Positions 1 to 7,764 of a DNA stretch of 64,000 bases are shown here, piece after piece. Position numbers and translations under genes: made by a program. The notes under the pieces were generated by a model. That model ran no database searches. It was not told where the DNA came from and worked only from the letters and a program-made list of their open reading frames with translations. Position 1 is the first letter of the stretch; every line of letters begins with the position of its first letter. Source of the DNA: Betaproteobacteria bacterium HGW-Betaproteobacteria-7 (GTDB lineage Bacteria; Pseudomonadota; Gammaproteobacteria; Burkholderiales; Rhodocyclaceae); contig PHCE01000006.1 in assembly GCA_002840765.1 (NCBI GenBank), forward strand, positions 62,001 through 126,000, written 5' to 3'.

Positions 1-1
1 G

Positions 2-1600
2 ATAGGCCGGGATTTTCCGGTCGACATGGATCTGATCGAGCGCATCGAATTCATCGCCGGCCCTGGTGGCGCCATCTATGGACAGAACGCCATGTTTGGC
101 GTGGTCAATATCATTACCCGCGATGGCGCCATGCTCGACGGGGGCGAGCTGGCAGCCGGCTGGCAAAGCGCTCCGGCCCTGCGCGAAGGGCGGGTCAGCT
201 GGGGCAAGCGACTGGACAACGGGACCGATGTCCTGCTCTCGGTCTCCGGCATGCGGGCGCGCGGCGATGACCTGTCGATGGCTTACCCCGGGGCGGGTCC
301 CGGCGGCAGCGATGTCGCCGGGCGGGCGCTCGGCCAGGATGGCGAGCGCGACGGTGAATTCATGGCGCGCCTCGCTCATGGTCCCTGGAGTGCCGACTTT
401 ATTGCCAGTGATCGGCGCAAGGATGATCCGACTGCGGCCTTCTTTGCCGATGCGCTGGCGTCCGGGCATTACCAGCGTGATGCCTACCGGCTGGCACAAC
501 TGCACTATCAGGACAATTTCGCCGCCGATACGGTGAACGTGCTGGGCCGCCTGTTTCACGGTCGCCAGCGCTATACCTCCCGTTATCACTATGCCGGCGT
601 CGTCAATCTCGCCCGCGGCGAGAGTGACTGGTATGGCGGTGAAGTGCGCCTGCTCTATACCGGCATTCGCCGCCACAAACTGGCCATCGGCCTGGAAGTG
701 CAGCACAACAGCCGGATCGAGCAGAGCAACGACGATCGCAGCACCCCGGGTCTGGACTTGCGGATCAGCGATTCGGGTTCGCGGACCGGTCTCTATGTTC
801 AGGATGAATGGCGGTTCGCCGATGACTGGACGGCCGTGCTCGGGTTGCGTGTCGACCGCGGCAGTCTCGCTCCAACCCGCGCCAGTCCACGGGCGGCGCT
901 GATCTGGCAGGCCTCGCCGCAAACCGCTTTCAAAGTCCTTTACGGCCGAGCCCATCGGGCGCCCAACGCCTACGAGCGCGATTACGACGACGGCATCTCG
1001 CAGATCGCCAATCCGGGCCTGCGCGGCGAAACCGTCGATACGCTCGAGTTGCTGGCCGACCATCGACTGGCCCGCGATTTCAGCCTGCGGACCTCGATTT
1101 ATCAATGGCGTTTGCGCGACATCATTACCCTGAATACCGATGCGCTTTCCGGACTGACCCAGTATCAGTCCGGCGACAGCATCGACGCCCGTGGTGTGGA
1201 AGTCTCGCTGGCCCGCTCCTGGTCTTCCGGCGTTCGCCTGCGCGGCAGCGTGGCCTATCAGCATCTGGCTTACGCCGATGGGCGGCAACTGGAAAATGCG
1301 CCGCGTTGGCTGGGGCGGCTCAATGTCATCTATCCCCTGCCGTGGCTGGGCCTGCGTCTCGGCTACGAATTGCAGTACGAAGGACGGCGCAAGACGCTCG
1401 ACGGCTCGATGCTCGATGCGTATGCGCTGTCGCACGTCAACCTGGTGGCTGACAAATGGCTACGCGGGATGGAGGTTGCGCTGGGCGTGCGCAATCTGTT
1501 CGGCCAGCGCTACCACCACCCGGGTGCCGATTCCAACTGGCAGAACAGACTTGAGCAGGACGGGCGCAACGTCATGCTCAGCGTGGGCTACCGCTTCTGA
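2..1600 (+). CDS. TonB-dependent outer-membrane receptor, partial (N terminus outside window)
   Basis: The frame is open through the left edge, so the signal peptide, TonB box and the start of the plug are missing; about 532 residues remain. The first visible residues carry the plug-domain signature (ERIEFIAGPGGAIYGQNA, then GVVNIIT), and the rest reads as a beta-barrel with alternating aromatic strands, ending in ...VGYRF with the terminal aromatic expected for BAM insertion. TonB receptors import siderophores, cobalamin, metals or glycans in an energy-coupled way; the substrate cannot be told from sequence. The stop overlaps the next start by one base (TGATG), so it is co-transcribed with a YfiR-like protein and a hybrid kinase. 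It may therefore be a signal-coupled receptor. Family assignment is strong; substrate and signalling role are inference. Confidence 0.93.
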   Translation: MGRDFPVDMDLIERIEFIAGPGGAIYGQNAMFGVVNIITRDGAMLDGGELAAGWQSAPALREGRVSWGKRLDNGTDVLLSVSGMRARGDDLSMAYPGAGPGGSDVAGRALGQDGERDGEFMARLAHGPWSADFIASDRRKDDPTAAFFADALASGHYQRDAYRLAQLHYQDNFAADTVNVLGRLFHGRQRYTSRYHYAGVVNLARGESDWYGGEVRLLYTGIRRHKLAIGLEVQHNSRIEQSNDDRSTPGLDLRISDSGSRTGLYVQDEWRFADDWTAVLGLRVDRGSLAPTRASPRAALIWQASPQTAFKVLYGRAHRAPNAYERDYDDGISQIANPGLRGETVDTLELLADHRLARDFSLRTSIYQWRLRDIITLNTDALSGLTQYQSGDSIDARGVEVSLARSWSSGVRLRGSVAYQHLAYADGRQLENAPRWLGRLNVIYPLPWLGLRLGYELQYEGRRKTLDGSMLDAYALSHVNLVADKWLRGMEVALGVRNLFGQRYHHPGADSNWQNRLEQDGRNVMLSVGYRF

Positions 1601-2136
1601 TGCGTTGGACTGTTCGCCTGCCCGCTGTCTGCGCGCTCGCCTGCCTGCTGCTGTTATCGGGCGGCATGCCGGGAAGGGCGGCGGCGCAAAGCTTTAGCGA
1701 ATATCAACTGAAAGCCGGCGTGCTTTATAACTTCATCGCCTTGACGACTTGGCCGGAACCGCTCAGCGGGGTACTCAATGTCTGCGTTTATGGCCCGGAT
1801 CCGTTCGCCGGCGAACTCGGCAAACTGGCCGGGAAGAAAGTCGGGGATGTGCGCCTGGCCGTGCTGTCGTTGCATAGCGCCAAAGGCTTGGCTGACTGCC
1901 AGGTCGTCTTCGTCAGCCAGCCGGTACTCGGCAATCTGCCGCGGGTCGTCGACGAAATCGGCCGACGGCCGGTGCTGACCGTTGCCGATGCCCCCGGCGC
2001 CCATGCCGGCGTCGTACTGAACATGGAACTGGAGCAGGGCAAGGTCAAATTCCAGGCCAACCTGCCGGTTGCCCGGGCCGCTGGCCTGCTCCTCAGTTCC
2101 AAGCTGCTTCGTCTGGCCAGTGAGGTGATCCAGTGA
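1600..2136 (+). CDS. YfiR-family periplasmic protein (DUF4154)
   Basis: 178 residues. An N-terminal signal peptide (hydrophobic stretch about residues 10-23, cleavage probably after GRAAA) is followed by the family signature EYQLKAGVLYNFIALTTWP. The rest of the DUF4154 domain is present, with its late VKFQANL and LLSSKLLRLA segments. In Pseudomonas, YfiR is the periplasmic inhibitor that binds the sensor domain of the cyclase YfiN. Here the start overlaps the receptor stop by one base, and the stop overlaps the start of a hybrid kinase by four bases. The likely partner is therefore the periplasmic loop of that kinase, not a GGDEF protein. The partner assignment is inference from operon position. 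Confidence 0.88.
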   Translation: MRWTVRLPAVCALACLLLLSGGMPGRAAAQSFSEYQLKAGVLYNFIALTTWPEPLSGVLNVCVYGPDPFAGELGKLAGKKVGDVRLAVLSLHSAKGLADCQVVFVSQPVLGNLPRVVDEIGRRPVLTVADAPGAHAGVVLNMELEQGKVKFQANLPVARAAGLLLSSKLLRLASEVIQ

Positions 2137-4475
2137 GCCCGCCACCGAGTCTTCCCGTCGCGATTCCGCTGGGCCAGCGCCTGGCGCGCATCAACCAGCG
2201 CATCCTCGCCAGTGTGCTCGCAATCTTTGCGCTGATCGTCATCGTCAGCAGCTTCGTCATCGGCATTCTGGCCCTGCTGGAGTCTACCCAGAGCCGAGCT
2301 GCGATACTCGCCGAGAATCTCAGCGCCAGCCTGCTGTTCAGCAATGCCGATGATGCCGGCGAACTGCTGAAATCGCTCGGGCACGCCGGCGATGTGAAAC
2401 TGGCAGCGGTCTACAACGAAAGGCAACAGCTTTTCGCCCAGCATTCGGCGGCCGGCATCGGCATTCCGCTGACCCCGCCGGCGACGCAAGGGATCGATTA
2501 CAGCCTCACTCATGTCGCAGTGGTGCATCCGATCCGCCACAAGGAACAACTTCTGGGCCGGCTCTACCTGCAGGTGGGCCTCGGTTCGCTTTACTGGCAG
2601 TTGCTGATGCACCTGCTGATCACGGCGTCGGCGGCCGTGCTGGCGCTGCTGCTCGGCCACCGTTTGTCGAACCGCCTGAGTCGGGCGGCGCTGCAGCCGC
2701 TGGCGGAACTGTCCGCGCTGATGGAGCAGGTATCGGAGGCTGGCGATTTCGAGGTCCGGGCCAAGCCGAGCAAAATCCGCGAACTCGATACCCTGGCCCA
2801 TGGCTTCAACACCATGCTGCAAGAGATACGCAGTCGGGACGACAGTCTGCGCGAGCACCGGGACCATCTGGAAACCTTGCTCCAGGAACGCACAGCAGCG
2901 ATGGAGCAGGCCCGGGAGGCGAGTGGTGCCAAGAGCCGCTTCCTGGCCAACATGAGCCATGAGATCCGCACCCCGCTCAATGCCGTGATCGGACTGACCG
3001 GACTGCTGCGGCGCTCGGTGCTAGACGATGGGCAGCGCGACCGCCTGCGCAAGATCGAGGACGCGAGCCAGCATTTGCTGTTGATCATTAACGACATACT
3101 GGACCTGTCGAAAATTGAGGCCGGGCGACTGCAACTGGAAGAGATAGATTTTTCGCTTGACGACCTTCTCGGTCAGGTGCGCTCGCTGGTCGCCGAGTCG
3201 GCCGCCCGCAAAGGCCTCGTCCTCCGGGTCGAGCGGGGCGATGTCCCGACCTGGTTGCGCGGTGATGAGACACGACTGCGCCAGGGGCTGCTGAACTTCG
3301 CCGCGAATGCCGTCAAGTTCACCGAGCGCGGCAGCATTATGCTGCGCGCCCGGCAACTGGCGGATGACGGCGAGGCGCTGCGGGTCCGTTTCGAGGTTGA
3401 GGATAGCGGCATCGGCATTGCTCCCGATCGGGTGGACCGCCTGTTCAAGGCTTTTGAACAGGCCGATGCGTCGACCACCCGCAAGTACGGCGGCACCGGC
3501 CTGGGACTCGCCATCACGCGCCGCCTGGCGCAACTCATGGGTGGCGACGCGGGCCTCAGCAGCGAGCCGGGAAAAGGCAGTACCTTCTGGTTTACCGCGC
3601 GTCTCAGGCACGGTGAGCCGCCGGCCAGTGAGCCGAAAGCGCCGGCCATGCTCCCGGAGCCCGCCGAACTGGCCCGGTGTTGTGCCGGCGCCCGCATCCT
3701 GCTCGCCGAGGACAACCAGATCAATTGTGAGGTGGTGCTGGAAACGCTGAAGGCAGCAGGCCTGGAAGCCGATGTTGCGGTCAACGGGCGAGAAGCTGTG
3801 GAAAAAGCACAGACGGGTCGTTATCACCTGGTGTTGATGGACATGCAAATGCCCGTACTGGATGGCATCGAGGCGACACGGCAGATTCGCGAATTGCCGA
3901 ACGGCCGGCATTTGCCGATCATTGCCATGACCGCCAACGCCTTTGCCGACGACCGCGAACGTTGTCTGGCCGCCGGCATGAACGCTTTTCTGGCCAAACC
4001 GTTTGATCCTGATCGACTCTATGAACTGCTGCGTCAATGGTTGCCGCAAACCAATCCCGGTCGGCAGGTGGCGGCGCCCGTTGCCGCGCCGGTTGCCGGT
4101 GAGGATCTCGCTCGCCAACTGGCCGCTATCGATGGTCTGGACTTGCCGTCAGGACTGACAACGTGTCGCAATAAACCTGAATTTCTGGCGCGTTTGCTCG
4201 TGACTTTTGTCCAACATCATGGAAACGATCCCGCGGCGCTGAGACTATTGGCCTGCCGCGGCGAACGAAGCGAACTGGAACGCCTGGCCCACGCACTGAA
4301 GAGCGCCGCAGGCAATGTCGGGGCCCGTCAGGTCAGCGGCCTGGCCAATGATCTGCTGGCCGCCGCCCGCCGTCCGGAGGTGGCTGATGCTGATCTGGAG
4401 GGCTTGACGCAGCCGCTGGCGGATGCCTTGGAGCGTTTCGTCACCAGTGTGCGTAAAAACCGGGCTATCGGATGA
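2133..4475 (+). CDS. Hybrid sensor histidine kinase with YfiN-like sensor region (HAMP-HisKA-HATPase-REC-Hpt)
   Basis: 780 residues. TM1 about 27-49; a short periplasmic loop about 50-150 that resembles the CHASE8-type loop of YfiN (RAAILAENLSASLLFSNADDA); TM2 about 155-175; HAMP about 180-235; HisKA with phospho-acceptor H276 in SHEIRTPLN; HATPase with NAVKF, DSGIGI and GGTGLGLA boxes (about 385-490); receiver with D570 (LVLMDMQMP); C-terminal Hpt with H720 (HALKSAAGNVGA). All phosphorelay residues are present, so this is a complete internal four-step relay at the inner membrane; no dedicated output regulator is adjacent. It starts inside the YfiR gene (ATGA), suggesting translational coupling. 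Domain calls are firm; control by the YfiR protein is inference. Confidence 0.92.
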   Translation: MSPPPSLPVAIPLGQRLARINQRILASVLAIFALIVIVSSFVIGILALLESTQSRAAILAENLSASLLFSNADDAGELLKSLGHAGDVKLAAVYNERQQLFAQHSAAGIGIPLTPPATQGIDYSLTHVAVVHPIRHKEQLLGRLYLQVGLGSLYWQLLMHLLITASAAVLALLLGHRLSNRLSRAALQPLAELSALMEQVSEAGDFEVRAKPSKIRELDTLAHGFNTMLQEIRSRDDSLREHRDHLETLLQERTAAMEQAREASGAKSRFLANMSHEIRTPLNAVIGLTGLLRRSVLDDGQRDRLRKIEDASQHLLLIINDILDLSKIEAGRLQLEEIDFSLDDLLGQVRSLVAESAARKGLVLRVERGDVPTWLRGDETRLRQGLLNFAANAVKFTERGSIMLRARQLADDGEALRVRFEVEDSGIGIAPDRVDRLFKAFEQADASTTRKYGGTGLGLAITRRLAQLMGGDAGLSSEPGKGSTFWFTARLRHGEPPASEPKAPAMLPEPAELARCCAGARILLAEDNQINCEVVLETLKAAGLEADVAVNGREAVEKAQTGRYHLVLMDMQMPVLDGIEATRQIRELPNGRHLPIIAMTANAFADDRERCLAAGMNAFLAKPFDPDRLYELLRQWLPQTNPGRQVAAPVAAPVAGEDLARQLAAIDGLDLPSGLTTCRNKPEFLARLLVTFVQHHGNDPAALRLLACRGERSELERLAHALKSAAGNVGARQVSGLANDLLAAARRPEVADADLEGLTQPLADALERFVTSVRKNRAIG

Positions 4476-4492
4476 CCAACAGAGGAAGTCGA

Positions 4493-4729
4493 ATGAGAAA
4501 GCCGCGCCATACCGGGCAGAAAATTTCCCTGGGTCTGTCCATTGCCTGTGCCGTGATGACCTTGCCGTCCTTTGCCGTTTTCATCTGGCTGTGGCAGACG
4601 CGCGGCCTGGCCGATACTTGGACGCCCAGCCTGTTGGCGGTCTCGGTCTTTTTCGGTTTTTGTGCGGCCGTCTGCTACGCGATGAGTGTGCCGCAACCGG
4701 TCCTGCCGGCGGAGGATCCGCCGCTCTGA
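4493..4729 (+). CDS. Small inner-membrane protein of unknown function
   Basis: 78 residues with two predicted membrane helices (about 13-32 and 43-65) and a short acidic/proline-rich tail. No family is recognised. I chose the ATG at 4493 because AGAGGAAG lies just upstream. An in-frame ATG at 4472 overlaps the kinase stop (ATGA) but has a poorer ribosome site, so the longer 85-residue form is possible. It is the last gene of the receptor-YfiR-kinase run and ends 4 bases before the convergent FAD oxidoreductase. An accessory role in that signalling unit is only a guess from position. Confidence 0.6.
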   Translation: MRKPRHTGQKISLGLSIACAVMTLPSFAVFIWLWQTRGLADTWTPSLLAVSVFFGFCAAVCYAMSVPQPVLPAEDPPL

Positions 4730-4733
4730 CGGC

Positions 4734-5849
4734 CTAAGCGCTGGCCAGGTCCTTGTACTGGCGCATGAAGCGGCGGTCGATCCAGTCCTTCCAGCGCCAG
4801 GCCCAGGCTCCGCCAGCGGCGACGCCTCCCCAGGACATGATCGCTTCCTGCGGGCCGGTGGCGAGCAGGTAAAGACTGCGCCGCTGCGGTTGGTAAGGCA
4901 GGATGGGCCGGTCGGCGAGGGCACGTTGCAGGTTGGCGCTGAGTACCGGTCCGGCCCGCACCGCATAGACGCCGGATTTGGCATGCGGGGCATCAATGCG
5001 GCTGGCGACATCGCCGGCCGCGAAAACTCCCGGGTGCGACACGCTCTGTTGCCCGTCGCCGACGGCGATGAAGCCATCGGCAGCCAACGCCAGGCCACTG
5101 CCGGCCAGCCACTCGGCCGGCCGGACGCCGGTGGCGGCGATGATGCCGTCGGCGGCCAGACTACTACCGTCGTCCAGTTGCAAGCCTTCCCGGCTCCCCG
5201 CCGCATAGCCGGCAACGACCGCCACGCCGTGGCGGGCCAGCGTCTTGCCGGCCATGCCGACGATGGCCGGACCGTGTCCGGGCAACAGGCCGGAACCGGT
5301 CACCAGAATGACTTCAGCCGCTGCCGCACCGACTTCCCCGGCCAGCCGGTAGCGAGCGGCGAGGGCCAGTTCAACGCCGGCGGCACCGCCGCCGACGACC
5401 GCCAGTCTGGCCGCACCGCGCGCGCTGGCGGCATCGACGAAGCGTTGCCAGCCGACGACGAATTCTTCCAGCGGCCGGATCGCCAGCAGGCTGGCACCGC
5501 TGTCCGCCAGCATAGAACTATCGACGCGGGCGCCGACGTCGAGCGATAGCACGTCGTAGGCGATTTCGCCATGGCTGGCGGTGCGCAATGTCCGGCGCTC
5601 GGCATCGATGCCGGTGACACTGTCGATCAGACAGCGCACGCCAGCGGCGGCGGCTAGGGGGCCGAGAGCGGCGGCACATTGGTCGAGCCGGTAGTGGCCG
5701 GCCATCCAGCCCGGCACCATGCCCGAGTAGATCTGCCGGGCATAGGGCGTGACGAGTGTCACCTCGACCTCCGGCCAGCGCTGGCCGGCCAGCGTCTTCA
5801 GGACGTGCAGGTGAGCATGGCCGCCGCCGGCGAGGACCAGGCGTTTCAC
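4734..5849 (-). CDS. Stand-alone FAD/NAD(P)-dependent oxidoreductase resembling the N-terminal domain of SelD fusions
   Basis: 371 residues with a GTG start. The N-terminal FAD-binding fingerprint LAGGGHAHLHVL, with its unusual HAH, is typical of the pyridine nucleotide-disulfide oxidoreductase-like domain found fused to selenide water dikinase or free-standing. A second dinucleotide site is VVGGGAAGVEL (about residue 152) and the C-terminal FAD motif is GVFAAGDVA. No CxxC redox pair is visible, so it is not a classical disulfide reductase. It is the last gene of a three-gene minus-strand unit with only 3 bases between genes (radical SAM, DUF3047, this gene). Electron supply to the radical SAM or its product is plausible but unproven. 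A generic NDH-2-like dehydrogenase is the alternative. Confidence 0.82.
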   Translation of the reverse strand: MKRLVLAGGGHAHLHVLKTLAGQRWPEVEVTLVTPYARQIYSGMVPGWMAGHYRLDQCAAALGPLAAAAGVRCLIDSVTGIDAERRTLRTASHGEIAYDVLSLDVGARVDSSMLADSGASLLAIRPLEEFVVGWQRFVDAASARGAARLAVVGGGAAGVELALAARYRLAGEVGAAAAEVILVTGSGLLPGHGPAIVGMAGKTLARHGVAVVAGYAAGSREGLQLDDGSSLAADGIIAATGVRPAEWLAGSGLALAADGFIAVGDGQQSVSHPGVFAAGDVASRIDAPHAKSGVYAVRAGPVLSANLQRALADRPILPYQPQRRSLYLLATGPQEAIMSWGGVAAGGAWAWRWKDWIDRRFMRQYKDLASA

Positions 5850-5852
5850 GGT

Positions 5853-6584
5853 TCAGGGAAAGGCACAGGGAGCGCCCTCGGCAACGAAGTGAAAATCGGC
5901 GAAGCCGGCCCGTGCCGTTTCACCGGTGTTGTCGGTATCGCTGGCAATGGCCAGACCGTTCGGGCGGCCAGGCAGGTCACCGAAAGCACTGCGGAAGTCT
6001 GCGCCCAGATGGCGGCGTTCGCTGACCCAGGCGCCGGCCTCGCCGGCCCCGGAGCGCAGCACGAGCATGCGCGTGCGGTCGGTATAGGCGTTGGGCTGCA
6101 GCGTGCCGACCGGGTGCCTGTTGTCCCAGACATAGTTGAGCGCAGCGTCGGGTACCGTCGGCCCCCAGATCGAACGCGCCAGTGCCAGCTTGGCCCGGGT
6201 GCCCAGGCCGAGGGCCGCTGGCGGGACGGCGAAGCTGACATAAACGCGGGCCGCATAGTCGTCGCCCGCCTTGGTGGTGAGATCGGCGTTGCGCAAGGGC
6301 GCATCGATGCGCCAGCGCCAGCAGAGGATCGGTGTCTTCTCCAGATCGACCGTCAATGGCCGGGCGAGCAGGGCCATGCTGCCCACCGCCCGTGCCTCGA
6401 CGGCGGCGACGCCGTCCCACTGGCGCTGCCGGTATTCGGTCGGTGGGAACTTGCTGTTCAGGTGTTCGATCTGCCACCCGGCCGGCAGCGCGCCCTCGCC
6501 GCCGAAGCGGCCAACCCACAGTGGCTCGGCGCTGGCTGTGGCGCCGAGCATGAGCAGCAGGGTCGGCAGGGCGAATCGTTTCAT
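5853..6584 (-). CDS. DUF3047 domain-containing secreted protein
   Basis: 243 residues. A clear Sec signal peptide (MKRFALPTLLLMLGATASA) precedes a DUF3047 domain recognisable from LCWRWRID, the DYAARVYVSF segment, the LNYVWDN motif and the late IASDTDNTG...ADFHF segment. The domain looks like a beta-sandwich, possibly ligand- or carbohydrate-binding, and its biochemical role is unknown. It is expected in the periplasm. It sits between the ArsS-like radical SAM gene and the FAD oxidoreductase with 3-base gaps, so the three are almost certainly one transcript. Its secretion contrasts with the two cytoplasmic neighbours. No function is proposed. Confidence 0.85.
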   Translation of the reverse strand: MKRFALPTLLLMLGATASAEPLWVGRFGGEGALPAGWQIEHLNSKFPPTEYRQRQWDGVAAVEARAVGSMALLARPLTVDLEKTPILCWRWRIDAPLRNADLTTKAGDDYAARVYVSFAVPPAALGLGTRAKLALARSIWGPTVPDAALNYVWDNRHPVGTLQPNAYTDRTRMLVLRSGAGEAGAWVSERRHLGADFRSAFGDLPGRPNGLAIASDTDNTGETARAGFADFHFVAEGAPCAFP

Positions 6585-6587
6585 CGA

Positions 6588-7550
6588 TCAGGCAGCCAGG
6601 GCGCCGCCGCAACTGCTGCCCTGGCCGGCGGTGCAGCCGTAGCAGTGGTCGGCGACATGGACGGCCCGGTTTTCCAGATCGTCATTCAGCAGGTCGGCGA
6701 GGAATACCGGTTGGCCGGTGTCACCCAGCGGCAGTTCGAGCATCTGGTTGAAATCGCAGTCGAAGACTTCGCCCCGCCAACCGACCGAAATCAGCGAGCG
6801 GCACATGACGCCGGGCAGGTTCTCCGCCTGGTAGGCCGCTTTCAGCGTCACCATGTAGTTGTGGAACTGGCCGCCAGCGAGCAGTTCGCTGCCAAAACGC
6901 TTGATCGGCATGTTGGCGAGGACGAACAATTGATTGAAGACGATGCCGTAACGGTTTGCCAGTTCGCGTTTGTAGGCCGCTTCGAGGGCGCCTTGTTCGG
7001 GCGGCAGGCTGGGGCCACCCGGGTTGTAGACCAGGGTCAGCGTCAGGCCACTGCCGGGCTGGCCGTAGCCGAGCGCATTGAGGCGGCGCAGGCCGGCCAG
7101 GCTGGCGGCGAAGACGCCATCGCCGCGCTGGCGGTTGACGTTTTCCTCGAGATAGCAGGGCAGGGAGGCGACGATTTCTACCTGCAGGCTGGCGAGAAAT
7201 TCGGCCAGGTCTTCCTGGCCGGGTTCGTCAAGTATGGTCAGGTTGCAGCGGTCAATGACGATGATGCCGCGGGCACGGGCGGCATCGACCAGGCGGCGGA
7301 AATCGGGATTGAGTTCCGGCGCCCCGCCGGTCAGATCGAGCTGGCGGATGGCGTGGCGTTCGGCGAAGGCCAGCAGCGTTTCCATCGTTGCCCAGCTCAT
7401 GGTTTCGGTGCGCTTCGGGCTGGCCGCGACATGGCAGTGCAGGCAGGCCTGGTTGCAGCGATAACCGAGATTGGCCTGCAGTGTGGTCAGCCGGCCGCGC
7501 CTGAGCGGCGGGAAGTCGGTCTGGCGGAGCAGGGGCAGGGTATCGAGCAT
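6588..7550 (-). CDS. arsS: Radical SAM/Cys-rich protein of the ArsS (arsenosugar biosynthesis) family
   Basis: 320 residues. The radical SAM cluster motif CNQACLHC gives C32, C36 and C39 for the 4Fe-4S cluster that cleaves S-adenosylmethionine; a following TGGAPELNP loop fits the SAM-binding GGE-like motif. The C-terminal half is the Cys-rich domain (GVMCRSLISVG, VFDCDFNQML) and ends in HCYGCTAGQGSSCGG, with C303, C306 and C314. Some family members carry selenocysteine in the Cys-rich part; this copy has only cysteines. Characterised ArsS homologues help make arsenosugars, usually near arsM; no arsM is seen here, so the substrate may differ. It starts the operon; AGGAAC precedes the ATG. Confidence 0.85.
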   Translation of the reverse strand: MLDTLPLLRQTDFPPLRRGRLTTLQANLGYRCNQACLHCHVAASPKRTETMSWATMETLLAFAERHAIRQLDLTGGAPELNPDFRRLVDAARARGIIVIDRCNLTILDEPGQEDLAEFLASLQVEIVASLPCYLEENVNRQRGDGVFAASLAGLRRLNALGYGQPGSGLTLTLVYNPGGPSLPPEQGALEAAYKRELANRYGIVFNQLFVLANMPIKRFGSELLAGGQFHNYMVTLKAAYQAENLPGVMCRSLISVGWRGEVFDCDFNQMLELPLGDTGQPVFLADLLNDDLENRAVHVADHCYGCTAGQGSSCGGALAA

Positions 7551-7764
7551 GGTGGGTTCCTGTGGGTCTTGCCAATTAGTCAGTGCGCAGTGCCGATTGC
7601 TTACACCTGCGTTCGCTCGGCTGGCCGTGGCGCATGCTGCATGATAAGCCGACCGGAGCAGCTCATGGGGCGCTGTGGCCGTTCCTGGCGCCCCGCAGTC
7701 AATCGGCGCAAACTGAGGCGTACCGTGAATTTTGCCATCACGTCGCCGTAATAAGAGGCCTAGA

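Noticed and set aside
5679..7751. Plus-strand open frame of about 690 codons
   Set aside because: It runs antisense to three well-supported genes (FAD oxidoreductase, DUF3047, ArsS family); long antisense frames are expected in GC-rich DNA and it shows no family motif.
7551..7764. Divergent intergenic region checked for a small gene or strong operator
   Set aside because: No convincing dyad, -35/-10 pair or small coding frame with a ribosome site apart from the cyclase start itself.
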